In this document: positions 35,753 to 44,104 of the stretch, in pieces
Position numbering within the stretch: position 1 is the stretch's first letter
Layout of the letters: each line of letters opens with the position of its first letter
DNA from: Bacteroidota bacterium
GTDB taxonomy: Bacteria > Bacteroidota > Bacteroidia > 2-12-FULL-35-15
Reading direction: 5' to 3'
Length of the DNA stretch: 64,000 nt
NCBI GenBank assembly: GCA_005772895.1
Contig: SXIH01000013.1
Span: 1 to 64,000 of the forward strand
Position numbers and translations under genes: made by a program
Notes under the pieces: model-generated
Told to the model about the DNA's origin: nothing
Seen by the model: only the letters and a program-made list of their open reading frames with translations
The model's database searches: none

Positions 35753-36796
35753 ATGACCGAATTAAAATCCACATCATCCTTACCAAAAATTGCCTTTATT
35801 GTCGGAATGGGTCGTTCGGGCACCACCCTGCTTACCAATATGCTCAACTCCAACCCCGAGATTATTGCTAGTCCGGAAAATGAATTTATTATTCATTCAT
35901 ATAACTCCTTTTATGAGCAAGATTTTAATGATGAAAAAGTGGTAGATGCTTTTATTGAAATGTTTAATCAAAATTTCAATAGGGTAATCAGCATTTGGAA
36001 ACCGGGACATGAATTAAAAAATGATATTCTTCAACTGAAAGATAAAAGATACGCTAATGTTTGTAAGCTTGCCTATTTAAATTATCCACTGTCGCAAAAA
36101 GACAAAAAAAATGTAACATGGGTAATTGATAAAAATCCATCTTACTCACTACATATAGATAAAATTTCAGAAATTTTCCCAGATGCTAAGTTTATTGTCA
36201 TTGTAAGAGATTATAGAGACAATATTTTATCGCGCAGAAAATATTCTGATGAAAATGTTCCTATTCATAAGTTAGCAGCCGATTGGAATTATTATTATGA
36301 AAGTATTTTCAAAAGTCTTGCCTCCAAAAATATTCCATACCACTTAATTAAATATGAAGACTTGGCAAGCGATCCAACAGAACACTTGCAGGCGCTTTGT
36401 TCCTATATTCACGTTCCATATACCGAGCAAATGCTCAACTTTCAGGAGCTTTCAAAAGAAATAAAAAAACATGCAGTAGAAAATGTTTCTAAAGAAAAGA
36501 ATGAAAAAATTCAGCGCATGCATAGTAATTTAGAAAAAAAAGTAAATACCGAAAGAGTGAATGCATTTGTAAATGAGTTAAATCCGAGAGAAATAGCATT
36601 GCTTGATTTTGCTTGTGAAAAATTCGCTAAAAGATTTACTTATGAGAAATACAATCAATCACAAAAAGCAACTTTTTCTGATAAACTGTATTACAATTAC
36701 TGCTATTTAAAAACTTCCGTTTGGGGAGTTCTTATTAAGATAAAATATAAGTTACCAGTAGCCTTCAGGCCTTCTCCTTCAAAAAATCGGATTTAG
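35753..36796 (+). CDS. Sulfotransferase family protein
   Basis: A 347-residue PAPS-dependent sulfotransferase. The 5'-phosphosulfate loop GMGRSGTT lies at 18-25, and the 3'-phosphate motif FIVIVRDYRDNILSRRKY at about 144-161. The KYEDLASDP motif that follows supports the Sulfotransfer_3 group (PF13469), which includes bacterial enzymes acting on carbohydrates, lipids and small metabolites. No signal peptide is seen, so it is cytosolic. It is divergent from the O-acyltransferase and converges with a second sulfotransferase of about 35 percent visible similarity. The substrate is unknown. Confidence 0.87.
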   Translation: MTELKSTSSLPKIAFIVGMGRSGTTLLTNMLNSNPEIIASPENEFIIHSYNSFYEQDFNDEKVVDAFIEMFNQNFNRVISIWKPGHELKNDILQLKDKRYANVCKLAYLNYPLSQKDKKNVTWVIDKNPSYSLHIDKISEIFPDAKFIVIVRDYRDNILSRRKYSDENVPIHKLAADWNYYYESIFKSLASKNIPYHLIKYEDLASDPTEHLQALCSYIHVPYTEQMLNFQELSKEIKKHAVENVSKEKNEKIQRMHSNLEKKVNTERVNAFVNELNPREIALLDFACEKFAKRFTYEKYNQSQKATFSDKLYYNYCYLKTSVWGVLIKIKYKLPVAFRPSPSKNRI

Positions 36797-36816
36797 GTAC
36801 GGATAACAACTTTCGC

Positions 36817-36870
36817 TTCTCGACTCCGCTCGAAGTGACAATCTACTGTCAGTTCGAGCGGAGTCGAGAA
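36817..36870. repeat. 18-bp inverted repeat between convergent sulfotransferase genes
   Basis: Perfect arms TTCTCGACTCCGCTCGAA (36817-36834) and its complement (36853-36870), with an inner partial extension. It belongs to the same CGACTCCGCTC dispersed-repeat family as the copies at 46915 and 52711. It may serve as a bidirectional terminator. Confidence 0.8.
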
Positions 36871-36886
36871 CCATGAAGCCAAAAAA

Positions 36887-38017
36887 TTACAAATCTGAAC
36901 GTTGCTTAATAAACCCTAACGTTTCGTGTCTTTTAATCAATGCATTCATTTTTGTTTTTGCAGAAACATGGAAGAGTAATTGATCTTTTTTTATATCTAA
37001 ATAGGAAGGAATAATAATAAAAATGTTTTTTAAAATAATACCAATTTTTTTGAAAAGAGGAACAGGAATAAATTCTGTATAACCATAAACCTTAGCAAAA
37101 TTGGCACAGATAGCGTCACATTCAGCAATTTCCTGTTTACTCAATTCGGTTTGCCAGGCATTTACCCTGCTTGTATTTATTGGTTTGCTTAAATCGTCAT
37201 ACTTTTTTGAAAAATACTTTTTATGCTCATCTGCAATTTCCATTTTTGAAACATCTACTTTAGATAGTTCTGTTTCTTTCATGTCTTCTTCTTTCACATT
37301 TAAAAAAGCAAACACTTTTTTCATAGAGGCGTCATAATCGCTAACTAAATCTTCATAACGCAAAAGCAAAACTTTATTGGAATGCTTTTTATAAAACTTA
37401 CTTGCAATTTCATTAAACACTCTCCAACGGGTAGCATTATAAGGAACTCTGGGAGACTTCAAATAAGCATTTTGTTTACGCGATAAAACATTAGCACGAT
37501 AATCTCTTACCAACAAAATAAATTTAGATTCAGGAAAATATTTTTCTAGTTGGTCAACCGAAAGGGTAAATGCAGGATTTTTATCAATCAACATAGTCGC
37601 ATTCGACTTATCTTTTCCTGTTACTTTTATTTCAGAATAAATAGTTTTACAAAGTGTAGCATAACTCAATTCGGTCTTAGAAACAATATCAATGAGCTTT
37701 TGTTTGGCTGCTTCAATATCCAACTCCCAGCCAACAAGGGGATGCGACAATGAAAAAATTTTGATTTGTTGAAACATCAATTCAATATGCTCTTTTGTAA
37801 AACGGGTTACATTTTTATAATCGTTCAAGAAAAAAAGCAGAAAATTTGCTTCAGGTAAACTATGTATGGAAGGATGAGAATTCAATATCTTGTTCAGGAT
37901 GGTAGTCCCTGAACGTCCAATACCAATAATAAAATGCAACTGTTTGTTAACCGGATCAACCACAATAATGGAATGGGTGTAAAAAATAAAATGGGAATTA
38001 CAAAAAGTAACACCCAT
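36887..38017 (-). CDS. Sulfotransferase family protein, second copy
   Basis: A 376-residue PAPS-dependent sulfotransferase. GIGRSGTT at 32-39 is the 5'-phosphosulfate loop, and FILLVRDYRANVLSRKQ supplies the 3'-phosphate arginine and serine. LLRYEDLVSDYDASM follows, as in its convergent neighbour. The first 18 residues before VVDPVNKQ are not conserved-looking, and a GTG at about 37963 is an alternative start. The two sulfotransferases share length, motif spacing and the final helix pattern (VNAxxxELxxxEIAxxD), so they look like an old duplication. Substrates are unknown; a surface glycan or the product of the 16-27 kb locus is possible. Confidence 0.86.
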   Translation of the reverse strand: MGVTFCNSHFIFYTHSIIVVDPVNKQLHFIIGIGRSGTTILNKILNSHPSIHSLPEANFLLFFLNDYKNVTRFTKEHIELMFQQIKIFSLSHPLVGWELDIEAAKQKLIDIVSKTELSYATLCKTIYSEIKVTGKDKSNATMLIDKNPAFTLSVDQLEKYFPESKFILLVRDYRANVLSRKQNAYLKSPRVPYNATRWRVFNEIASKFYKKHSNKVLLLRYEDLVSDYDASMKKVFAFLNVKEEDMKETELSKVDVSKMEIADEHKKYFSKKYDDLSKPINTSRVNAWQTELSKQEIAECDAICANFAKVYGYTEFIPVPLFKKIGIILKNIFIIIPSYLDIKKDQLLFHVSAKTKMNALIKRHETLGFIKQRSDL

Positions 38018-38037
38018 TTTACCAGTATGAAAAAAAA

Positions 38038-38448
38038 TTATTTTTTAGCAGGCTTCTGCTTCAATTTTGCAAGGTCTTTTGTTGCTACAACTTTTCCATC
38101 AACATTCACAGAAGCAACATGAGCTTTTACAAATAATCTTTGTAAAGTTTCAAGAGTTCCTGTTTTATCCATTTTAATAGAGAAAGATGCCATACCTCCT
38201 TTTTGCAAAGAAGTAGTTACTGACTGAATTCTTTGTTGAGAAGAAAATGCTTTCTTGTATTTTGCCAAAGTCGCTTCATCAGAAATGTTATTTAACTGAA
38301 AGCTAACGATTGCAGTTTTATCATCCACAACTTTTTTAGACGTTTTCACATTCAAATAAGCCATAGTAGCAACAGCTTTTTGTGCGATTGCGTTTACTGA
38401 TAATCCCATTAAAAATGTTATTACAAGTGTATAGACAAGTTTTTTCAT
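38038..38448 (-). CDS. Small secreted protein of HMA-like fold, second example
   Basis: A 136-residue protein with a signal peptide (about 1-22, MKKLVYTLVITFLMGLSVNAIAQ). A strand-helix-strand-strand-helix-strand pattern follows (TAIVSFQLNNIS, EATLAKYKKAFSSQQRIQSVTTSL, ASFSIKMDK, TLETLQRLFVKAHVASVNVDG). It resembles heavy-metal-associated domains but has no cysteines for metal. A lysine-rich tail (KLKQKPAKK) ends it. The arrangement matches the 146-residue protein at 13473-13913. The function is unknown. Confidence 0.6.
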   Translation of the reverse strand: MKKLVYTLVITFLMGLSVNAIAQKAVATMAYLNVKTSKKVVDDKTAIVSFQLNNISDEATLAKYKKAFSSQQRIQSVTTSLQKGGMASFSIKMDKTGTLETLQRLFVKAHVASVNVDGKVVATKDLAKLKQKPAKK

Positions 38449-38610
38449 TTTTTTAAAAATTTTGTTTTTATTATCCGATAAATTTACAAATTATATTGAA
38501 ATCTACCTAACAGATGTCGATTTTCAGTTAAAAGTTGCATCTCTTAAAAAAATACCCAAGATTACTTTTCAACACCCCCTAAAATCTGCTTTTAAGCAAC
38601 ATTTTTAGCT

Positions 38611-38618
38611 TATTTTTG
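38611..38618 (+). promoter_or_regulatory. Predicted -7 element of the helicase gene
   Basis: TATTTTTG matches TAnnTTTG and lies 20 bases before the start codon at 38638. A T-rich stretch about 20 bases upstream may act as a weak -33 element. Confidence 0.45.
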
Positions 38619-38637
38619 ATGAAAATTTACAGAATTT

Positions 38638-41061
38638 ATGTCAAAAACGTATTTAGAAGAGCTAAATCCGGTTCAAAGAGAGGCAGTTGAGTGTACCGAA
38701 GGTCCGGTTATGATAATTGCGGGTGCGGGCTCCGGGAAAACCCGTGTTTTGACCTATAGAATAGCACATTTAATGAAAAAGGGTGTTGACCCTTTCAATA
38801 TCCTATCCTTGACCTTTACCAATAAGGCTGCCCGTGAAATGAAAGAGCGGATTGCCAAAATTGTTGGTGAAAGCGAAGCTAAGAACCTTTGGATGGGTAC
38901 TTTTCACTCTGTTTTTGCCAGAATTTTGCGCAGTGAGGCTGAAAAAATAGGCTATCCACCCAACTTTACGATTTACGATACCGATGATGCCAAAAGTTTA
39001 ATCAAAACCATCCTCAAAGAGCAAGGTTTGGATGATAAAATCTATAAACCCGGGACAGTATTATCACGAATTTCAGCCGCTAAAAACAACCTGATTTCAG
39101 CTCAATCTTATTTAAATAATCCTCAAATTCAGGAAGAAGACCGACAATCTGCTAAGCCGAAAATGGGAATTATTTATGAAATTTATCGTAACAGATGTTT
39201 TAAAGCAGGTGCAATGGATTTTGATGATTTATTGTTTAATACAAATGTTTTGTTGCGTGATTTTCCTGCAGTACTTCATAAATATCAACACAAATTCAAA
39301 TACATTTTGGTAGATGAGTATCAGGATACCAATTTTTCACAATACTTAATTGTAAAACAATTGGCAGCAGCCTTCCGGAATATTTGTGTAGTTGGTGATG
39401 ATGCTCAAAGTATTTATGCTTTCCGTGGAGCAACTATTCAGAACATTTTAAATTTCGAAAAAGATTATCCCGAATTACGCATTTTTAAGTTGGAACAAAA
39501 TTATCGTTCTACTAAAAATATTGTTGGCGCTGCCAATTCAGTTATCGCAAAAAATAAAGATCAGCTTAAAAAAAATGTTTTCACAGATAATGCAGAAGGT
39601 GAAATTATTAAAGTAGTAAAAACAGAAAGCGATAATTCAGAAGGAAATTTTATTGCCAATTCAATTTTCGAAACGAAAATGAATGAGCAAGCACATAATC
39701 GCGATTTTGCTATTTTATACCGAACAAATGCTCAATCAAGAGCAATGGAGGAAGCTTTACGCAGACAAAATATTGCGTATCGAATTTATGGTGGTTTATC
39801 GTTTTACCAAAGAAAAGAAATTAAAGACTTGTTGGCTTATTATCGTTTGACAATTAACAATAACGATGAAGAAGCATTGAAACGAATTATCAATTATCCA
39901 GCTCGTGGTATTGGTGATACAACTCTCGATAAGATTATTGTTGCTGCCAATGATCACAATATTAGTCTTTGGAAAGTAATTGAAAACATCAACGAATTTG
40001 ATATCGGATTAAATACTGGTGCGAAAACAAAAGTGGATGAATTTGCCAGCATGATAAAAAGTTTTTCGGCACAATTAACAACTCAAAATGCTTACGACTT
40101 AGGACAGCACATAGCAATTCACTCAGGAATTTTAAAAGATTTGTATGCTGATAAATCTCCTGAAGGTGTTAGCAGACATGAGAACATTCAAGAATTATTA
40201 AACGGAATGAAAGAATTCACTGAAACTGAATTAGAAATAGTTTTGGATGAAACAGAGAAAGAGAATCAATTAGAAAGAGAAGAAAGTCAAAAGTTAAAAG
40301 TCAAAAGTGAACAAATTGAAAAAGGATTGCTATTTTCTGAAGAACTACCAATCAATAACGAACAAGCAACATCTACTTTAAACGTTTTCATGCAGGATAT
40401 TGCATTGATGACGGATGCAGATAAGAAGAACGAAACAGAAGAAGATAAAAATAAAGTGGTGTTGATGACAATTCACGCTGCAAAAGGATTAGAATTTCCT
40501 TATGTTTACATAGTCGGATTAGAAGAAAACTTGTTTCCTTCACAGATGTCGCTTACAGACAGAGCTGACCTAGAAGAAGAACGAAGATTATTTTATGTAG
40601 CATTAACACGAGCAGAAAAAAGAGTGACACTAACCTACTCTACTTCGCGCTACAGATGGGGAAATTTAATTTACAGCGAACCCAGCAGGTTTATCGAAGA
40701 ACTAGATTCAAAATACTTACAATTACCTACAGAAAACAATGGAAGAATATTTGGCGAGGAAGAATATTCAACTAAACCAAAACTACACACCTCTAAGCCA
40801 AAAGAAACATTTGTGCAGCGACCGGTAATGGGTAAAAAGTTGGTAAAAGTAAATAAGGCATCAAAAAACACTTCTGATTTTGATACTGAGAGTTTGCGTA
40901 ACTTAAATGTTGGCATGCAAGTTCAACACGACAGATTTGGAAACGGTAAAGTAGTAAATATGGATGGCGATTTCCCTAATAATAAAGCAACGATTTTCTT
41001 TGAGGGAATTGGACAAAAACAATTATTGATAAAGTTTGCGAAGTTGAGAATCGTAGAATAG
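38638..41061 (+). CDS. pcrA: UvrD/PcrA-type ATP-dependent DNA helicase
   Basis: An 807-residue superfamily 1A 3'-5' helicase. Walker A GAGSGKT is at 29-35, then LVDEYQDTN (motif II), GDDAQSIYAFRGA (III), KLEQNYRST (IV), VVLMTIHAAKGLEFPYVYIVG (V) and FYVALTRAEKRV (VI). The length and C-terminal tail fit PcrA/UvrD of Bacteroidota. It works in nucleotide excision repair, mismatch repair and removal of stalled complexes. The linker at about 540-575 is acidic and contains a repeat-derived stretch (ESQKLKVKSE, from 40283-40310). The downstream peroxidase gene starts four bases after the stop, so the two may be co-transcribed. Confidence 0.92.
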   Translation: MSKTYLEELNPVQREAVECTEGPVMIIAGAGSGKTRVLTYRIAHLMKKGVDPFNILSLTFTNKAAREMKERIAKIVGESEAKNLWMGTFHSVFARILRSEAEKIGYPPNFTIYDTDDAKSLIKTILKEQGLDDKIYKPGTVLSRISAAKNNLISAQSYLNNPQIQEEDRQSAKPKMGIIYEIYRNRCFKAGAMDFDDLLFNTNVLLRDFPAVLHKYQHKFKYILVDEYQDTNFSQYLIVKQLAAAFRNICVVGDDAQSIYAFRGATIQNILNFEKDYPELRIFKLEQNYRSTKNIVGAANSVIAKNKDQLKKNVFTDNAEGEIIKVVKTESDNSEGNFIANSIFETKMNEQAHNRDFAILYRTNAQSRAMEEALRRQNIAYRIYGGLSFYQRKEIKDLLAYYRLTINNNDEEALKRIINYPARGIGDTTLDKIIVAANDHNISLWKVIENINEFDIGLNTGAKTKVDEFASMIKSFSAQLTTQNAYDLGQHIAIHSGILKDLYADKSPEGVSRHENIQELLNGMKEFTETELEIVLDETEKENQLEREESQKLKVKSEQIEKGLLFSEELPINNEQATSTLNVFMQDIALMTDADKKNETEEDKNKVVLMTIHAAKGLEFPYVYIVGLEENLFPSQMSLTDRADLEEERRLFYVALTRAEKRVTLTYSTSRYRWGNLIYSEPSRFIEELDSKYLQLPTENNGRIFGEEEYSTKPKLHTSKPKETFVQRPVMGKKLVKVNKASKNTSDFDTESLRNLNVGMQVQHDRFGNGKVVNMDGDFPNNKATIFFEGIGQKQLLIKFAKLRIVE
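40283..40310 (+). repeat. AAAGT(C/T)AAAAG repeat in frame inside the helicase gene
   Basis: The bases AAAGTCAAAAGTTAAAAG and the following TCAAAAGTGA form a near-perfect direct repeat of a 10-12 base unit. It is translated as ESQKLKVKSE in a low-complexity linker outside the helicase motifs. A related AAAGTTCAAAGTT repeat lies at 53960-53990. Confidence 0.6.
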
Positions 41062-41064
41062 CTT

Positions 41065-41607
41065 ATGAAAAAACTAAAATACCTATTACTAAAATTATTT
41101 TCTCCAAAAGGAGTTTCATCACGACCAATTAATACAATCATGAGTACAAAATCGTTTTACGATTTCAAATTAAAATCCATTGAAGGAAAGGAAATTGATT
41201 TTTCTATCTACAAAGGAAAAAAAGTATTGATTGTAAATACTGCCTCTGAATGTGGCTATACTCCTCAGTATGATGAATTGCAGAAATTGCATGAAATACA
41301 TGGCAACAAACTAACTATACTTGGATTTCCTGCAAATAATTTTGGTGGACAAGAACCGGGAACAAATGCTGATATTGATTCTTTTTGCAGAAAAAATTTC
41401 GGAGTTACATTTCAGCTTTTTGAAAAAGTTGATGTAAAAGATAATACTCTATACAATTGGTTAAGTGATGAAAAAGAAAATGGTTGGAACACCGAAGTGC
41501 CTACTTGGAATTTTTGCAAATACTTAATTAATGAAAAAGGAGAACTAGTAAAATATTACTCATCAGCTGTAAATCCTATGAGTAATGAGATTTTGAAGAT
41601 GTTATAA
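41065..41607 (+). CDS. Glutathione peroxidase-family thiol peroxidase
   Basis: A 180-residue GPx-family enzyme that reduces peroxides. The catalytic residues are C63 (NTASECGYTPQY, a Cys where animal enzymes have Sec), Q96 (NFGGQEPG) and W148-N149 (TWNFCKYL). The first 26 residues are hydrophobic and basic and may be a membrane anchor or a mis-assigned start; an ATG at 41140 would give the usual length of about 155. As in most bacterial GPx, the reductant is more likely thioredoxin than glutathione. The stop is adjacent to the convergent esterase gene, leaving no terminator between them. Confidence 0.9.
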   Translation: MKKLKYLLLKLFSPKGVSSRPINTIMSTKSFYDFKLKSIEGKEIDFSIYKGKKVLIVNTASECGYTPQYDELQKLHEIHGNKLTILGFPANNFGGQEPGTNADIDSFCRKNFGVTFQLFEKVDVKDNTLYNWLSDEKENGWNTEVPTWNFCKYLINEKGELVKYYSSAVNPMSNEILKML

Positions 41608-42720
41608 TTACATCTTCACCAATTTCCTAACACATCTATTCTTATCAGAAATAACAACAACTGAATAAACTCCTTTTGCTAAAGTAGAAATGTCTATTTG
41701 TTTTTGCTGAGTTTGAATAACCACTCTTCCATTAACATCATAAATAATTACAGAAGAAACATTTTCTCCTTCAATAGTAACAATATTTGTAGCAGGATTA
41801 GGATACAACTTTATCTTATCAGCATTTTGTAAATCACTTATTCCAGTTAATTGACTCAACTTATATTTTCTAAAGAACAACCAAATTTTTTCAGATGCAT
41901 TAAAATCCTGATTTGTTACACCAATAATAAAAGGAGAACCAGGCCATGTATGCCCGCCACCAATAATTTTATATTTTTCGCAAGTAGAACCATTTGTTCC
42001 TCCATTATATAAATAGTGCTCTGCAGTACACCCATCTAAAGTGCTAGTATTTGGAACGTTTGTAAAAATTGGAGTAGGATTACAAGCATTATTTGTGACC
42101 CAATAACTTACCAAAGCATCTATTCCCATTGAACCTCCACCTCCACCGTAAGAAACAGTTCCATCAGCAGTTCCGCTTATTTGCATAACTGGAACAGGGC
42201 GATTTGATGAGCAAGTCGCATTCTGAAACGTAGTCATACTTCCAGTTACAGAAGCAATGGCTGCAATTTTATTACTTAATTCACAAGCCAAAGTATGACT
42301 CATATAACCACCATTGCTCATTCCGCATGAATAAACCATATCAAGATCAATGTTATATTGTGTTGAAAGTGTATCAATTAAATTAGAAATAAATCCTATA
42401 TCGTCCATTGCTGTACCAAATCCTGCATTCCAATATGGCTGACTGCTACCATCTAATGTTCCGTTTGGATAAACAAAAATTACATTAGCCGTATCAGCAA
42501 TAGGCATAAAATTAGAATAGCCTTGTTCAGCAATTGCACTAGAAGTATAACCGTGTAAATCAAACACCAAAGGACGAGCAGTAGTTCCAGTATATGCAGC
42601 AGGAATATAAATTCTATAATTACGGTAAATTCCACCAGAGATGATACTGTCAATTACAATTGTTTGTGCGGATGCAAGTGTTGCAAATAGAATGAATGTG
42701 GAGAGTAGTAGTTTTTTCAT
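41608..42720 (-). CDS. T9SS-secreted PHB depolymerase/feruloyl-esterase-like hydrolase
   Basis: A 370-residue exported alpha/beta hydrolase of the LpqC/CE1 group. After a signal peptide (about 1-18), RPLVFDLHGYTSS is the oxyanion region, YSCGMSNGGYMSHTLAC carries the nucleophile serine in GxSxGG, and GGGHTWPGSP supplies the histidine. The C-terminal 80 residues (KLYPNPATNIVTIEG, KGVYSVVVISDKN) are a type-A T9SS sorting domain. It probably cleaves esters of plant-derived or polymer substrates outside the cell. The gene is convergent with the peroxidase gene and directly downstream of dnaN. Confidence 0.87.
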   Translation of the reverse strand: MKKLLLSTFILFATLASAQTIVIDSIISGGIYRNYRIYIPAAYTGTTARPLVFDLHGYTSSAIAEQGYSNFMPIADTANVIFVYPNGTLDGSSQPYWNAGFGTAMDDIGFISNLIDTLSTQYNIDLDMVYSCGMSNGGYMSHTLACELSNKIAAIASVTGSMTTFQNATCSSNRPVPVMQISGTADGTVSYGGGGGSMGIDALVSYWVTNNACNPTPIFTNVPNTSTLDGCTAEHYLYNGGTNGSTCEKYKIIGGGHTWPGSPFIIGVTNQDFNASEKIWLFFRKYKLSQLTGISDLQNADKIKLYPNPATNIVTIEGENVSSVIIYDVNGRVVIQTQQKQIDISTLAKGVYSVVVISDKNRCVRKLVKM

Positions 42721-42757
42721 ATTATAAATTTACTAAAAATAAATGACGTTAAACAAC

Positions 42758-42792
42758 AAAAAAAGCCGATCCAAATTGGAACGGCTTTTTTT
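42758..42792 (-). terminator. Rho-independent terminator after dnaN
   Basis: Inverted arms at 42758-42768 (A7 then GCCG) and 42782-42792 (CGGC then T7), with a 13-base loop. On the minus strand it is a GC stem followed by T residues, 35 bases past the dnaN stop. It sits between dnaN and the esterase gene. Confidence 0.8.
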
Positions 42793-42802
42793 CATATTCG
42801 TT

Positions 42803-42827
42803 TGTCACCCTGAGCGTAGTCGAAGGG
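42803..42827 (-). repeat. CTGAGCGTAGTCGAAGGG repeat touching the dnaN stop codon
   Basis: TGTCACCCTGAGCGTAGTCGAAGGG, written on the plus strand and shown here in part, directly adjoins the stop codon of dnaN at 42828. It is the same unit as the copies at 46915-46940 and 52711-52736, with one base change. Confidence 0.8.
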
Positions 42828-43949
42828 TTAGCTATTCAACATAACTGGCATAACCAACATCAGCACATCTTCTCCTGCAGCATCTTTTTCAGTTGGTAAT
42901 AAAATTCCTGCACGATTAGGGGCACTCATTTCTAAATTTACATTTTCGCATGACATGTTGCTTAACATTTCAGCTAAAAACTTAGAATTAAATCCAATTT
43001 CCATGTCTTCTCCACCGTACTGACAAGTTAATCTTTCGCTTGCTTCGTTAGCAAAATCAAGATCTTCAGCAGAAATACTTAATTCACTTCCTGCGATTTT
43101 CAAACGCACTTGGTGAGTTGTTTTATTTGAGAAAATAGAAACACGTTTGATTGAGCTCAAGAAAGAAACGCGATCAACGGTTAATTTATTTGGATTTTCT
43201 TTAGGAATTACTGCTTCGTAGTTTGGATATTTTCCATCAATTAAACGGCAAATCAAATTTGTGTTTTCAAATGAGAAAAATGCATTTGTATTGTTGTATT
43301 CAATTTTAACATTTCCACTAACACTTGCTAAAGTATTCTTCAACAGGTTCAATGGTTTTTTAGGAATGATGAAAGATGAAGCTGCTTTCGCTTTTGCATC
43401 CGTTCTGCGGTAACGCACCAATTTATGAGCATCTGTAGCAACAAATGTAATATTATCGGTAGCTAGTTGGCAAAACACGCCAGACATAACAGGACGAAGT
43501 TCATCATTACCTGTCGCAAAAATTGTTTTGTTGATAGCTGATGCCAAAACACTTGCATCAATATCCAATGAAGAACCTGATTCTAGTGCAGGTAATTTCG
43601 GAAACTCTTCTCCGTTATGACCCGTTAATTTATATTTACCATAATCAGAAATAATTTCAATTCCGTATTTCTTATCATCGATAGAAAACGTTAAAGGCTG
43701 GTCAGCAAACGTTTTTAATGTGTCCAACAATAATTTTGCAGGTACAGCAATACTACCTGAATCTTTTGATTCTATCCCAATTGAAGTTGTCATTGTCGTT
43801 TCCAAATCGGAAGCCGAAATTTTCAATTGACCTTTTTCAATTTCGAAAAGAAAATTATCTAAAATAGGAAGAGCATTATTTGAGTTAAGCACACCACTGA
43901 TGGCTTGTAATTGTTTTAATAATGAAGTACTGGAAACAATAAATTTCAT
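42828..43949 (-). CDS. dnaN: DNA polymerase III subunit beta (sliding clamp)
   Basis: A 373-residue clamp of the normal length, three repeats of about 120 aa. MKFIVSSTSLLKQLQAISGVL, FEIEKGQLKISASDLETTM, TGHNGEEFP, RPVMSGVFCQL, ATDAHKLVRYR and the C-terminal VLMLVMPVML are typical. The clamp tethers the replicative polymerase to DNA. It lies downstream of gldF, gldG and a DUF4340-like gene on the same strand, but a terminator separates them. No dnaA gene or DnaA-box cluster is present, so this is not the origin. Confidence 0.97.
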   Translation of the reverse strand: MKFIVSSTSLLKQLQAISGVLNSNNALPILDNFLFEIEKGQLKISASDLETTMTTSIGIESKDSGSIAVPAKLLLDTLKTFADQPLTFSIDDKKYGIEIISDYGKYKLTGHNGEEFPKLPALESGSSLDIDASVLASAINKTIFATGNDELRPVMSGVFCQLATDNITFVATDAHKLVRYRRTDAKAKAASSFIIPKKPLNLLKNTLASVSGNVKIEYNNTNAFFSFENTNLICRLIDGKYPNYEAVIPKENPNKLTVDRVSFLSSIKRVSIFSNKTTHQVRLKIAGSELSISAEDLDFANEASERLTCQYGGEDMEIGFNSKFLAEMLSNMSCENVNLEMSAPNRAGILLPTEKDAAGEDVLMLVMPVMLNS

Positions 43950-43987
43950 ATCTGTTTAGATTAAGGTTTTTTCGTTTTTAACAATAG

Positions 43988-43995
43988 CAAATATA
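43988..43995 (-). promoter_or_regulatory. Predicted -7 element of dnaN
   Basis: Minus-strand TATATTTG, a perfect TAnnTTTG match, about 40 bases before the dnaN start codon. A T-tract ending in G follows upstream, but closer than the usual -33 spacing. Confidence 0.45.
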
Positions 43996-44052
43996 AATAT
44001 TAAAACAAAAAAAAGGGATATTCCAAACTTTAGTTTCAAGCAACTTTTTAAC

Positions 44053-44080
44053 AAAAAAAATCCCTGTTTTCAGGGATTTT
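44053..44080 (-). terminator. Rho-independent terminator after the gld operon
   Basis: Hairpin AAAATCCCTG-TTTT-CAGGGATTTT (arms 44057-44066 and 44071-44080) with the T run on the minus strand. It is 25 bases past the stop of the DUF4340-like gene and separates the gld genes from dnaN. Confidence 0.85.
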
Positions 44081-44104
44081 AGGCAATTTTGGTTAATAAA
44101 TTTT

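Noticed and set aside
36781-36886. Hairpin between sulfotransferases considered as a small RNA gene
   Set aside because: It is fully explained by two facing copies of a dispersed repeat, and no separate promoter is visible.
42828-43949. dnaN considered as a marker of the replication origin
   Set aside because: There is no dnaA, recF or gyrB and no cluster of DnaA boxes; in flavobacteria dnaN often lies apart from the origin.
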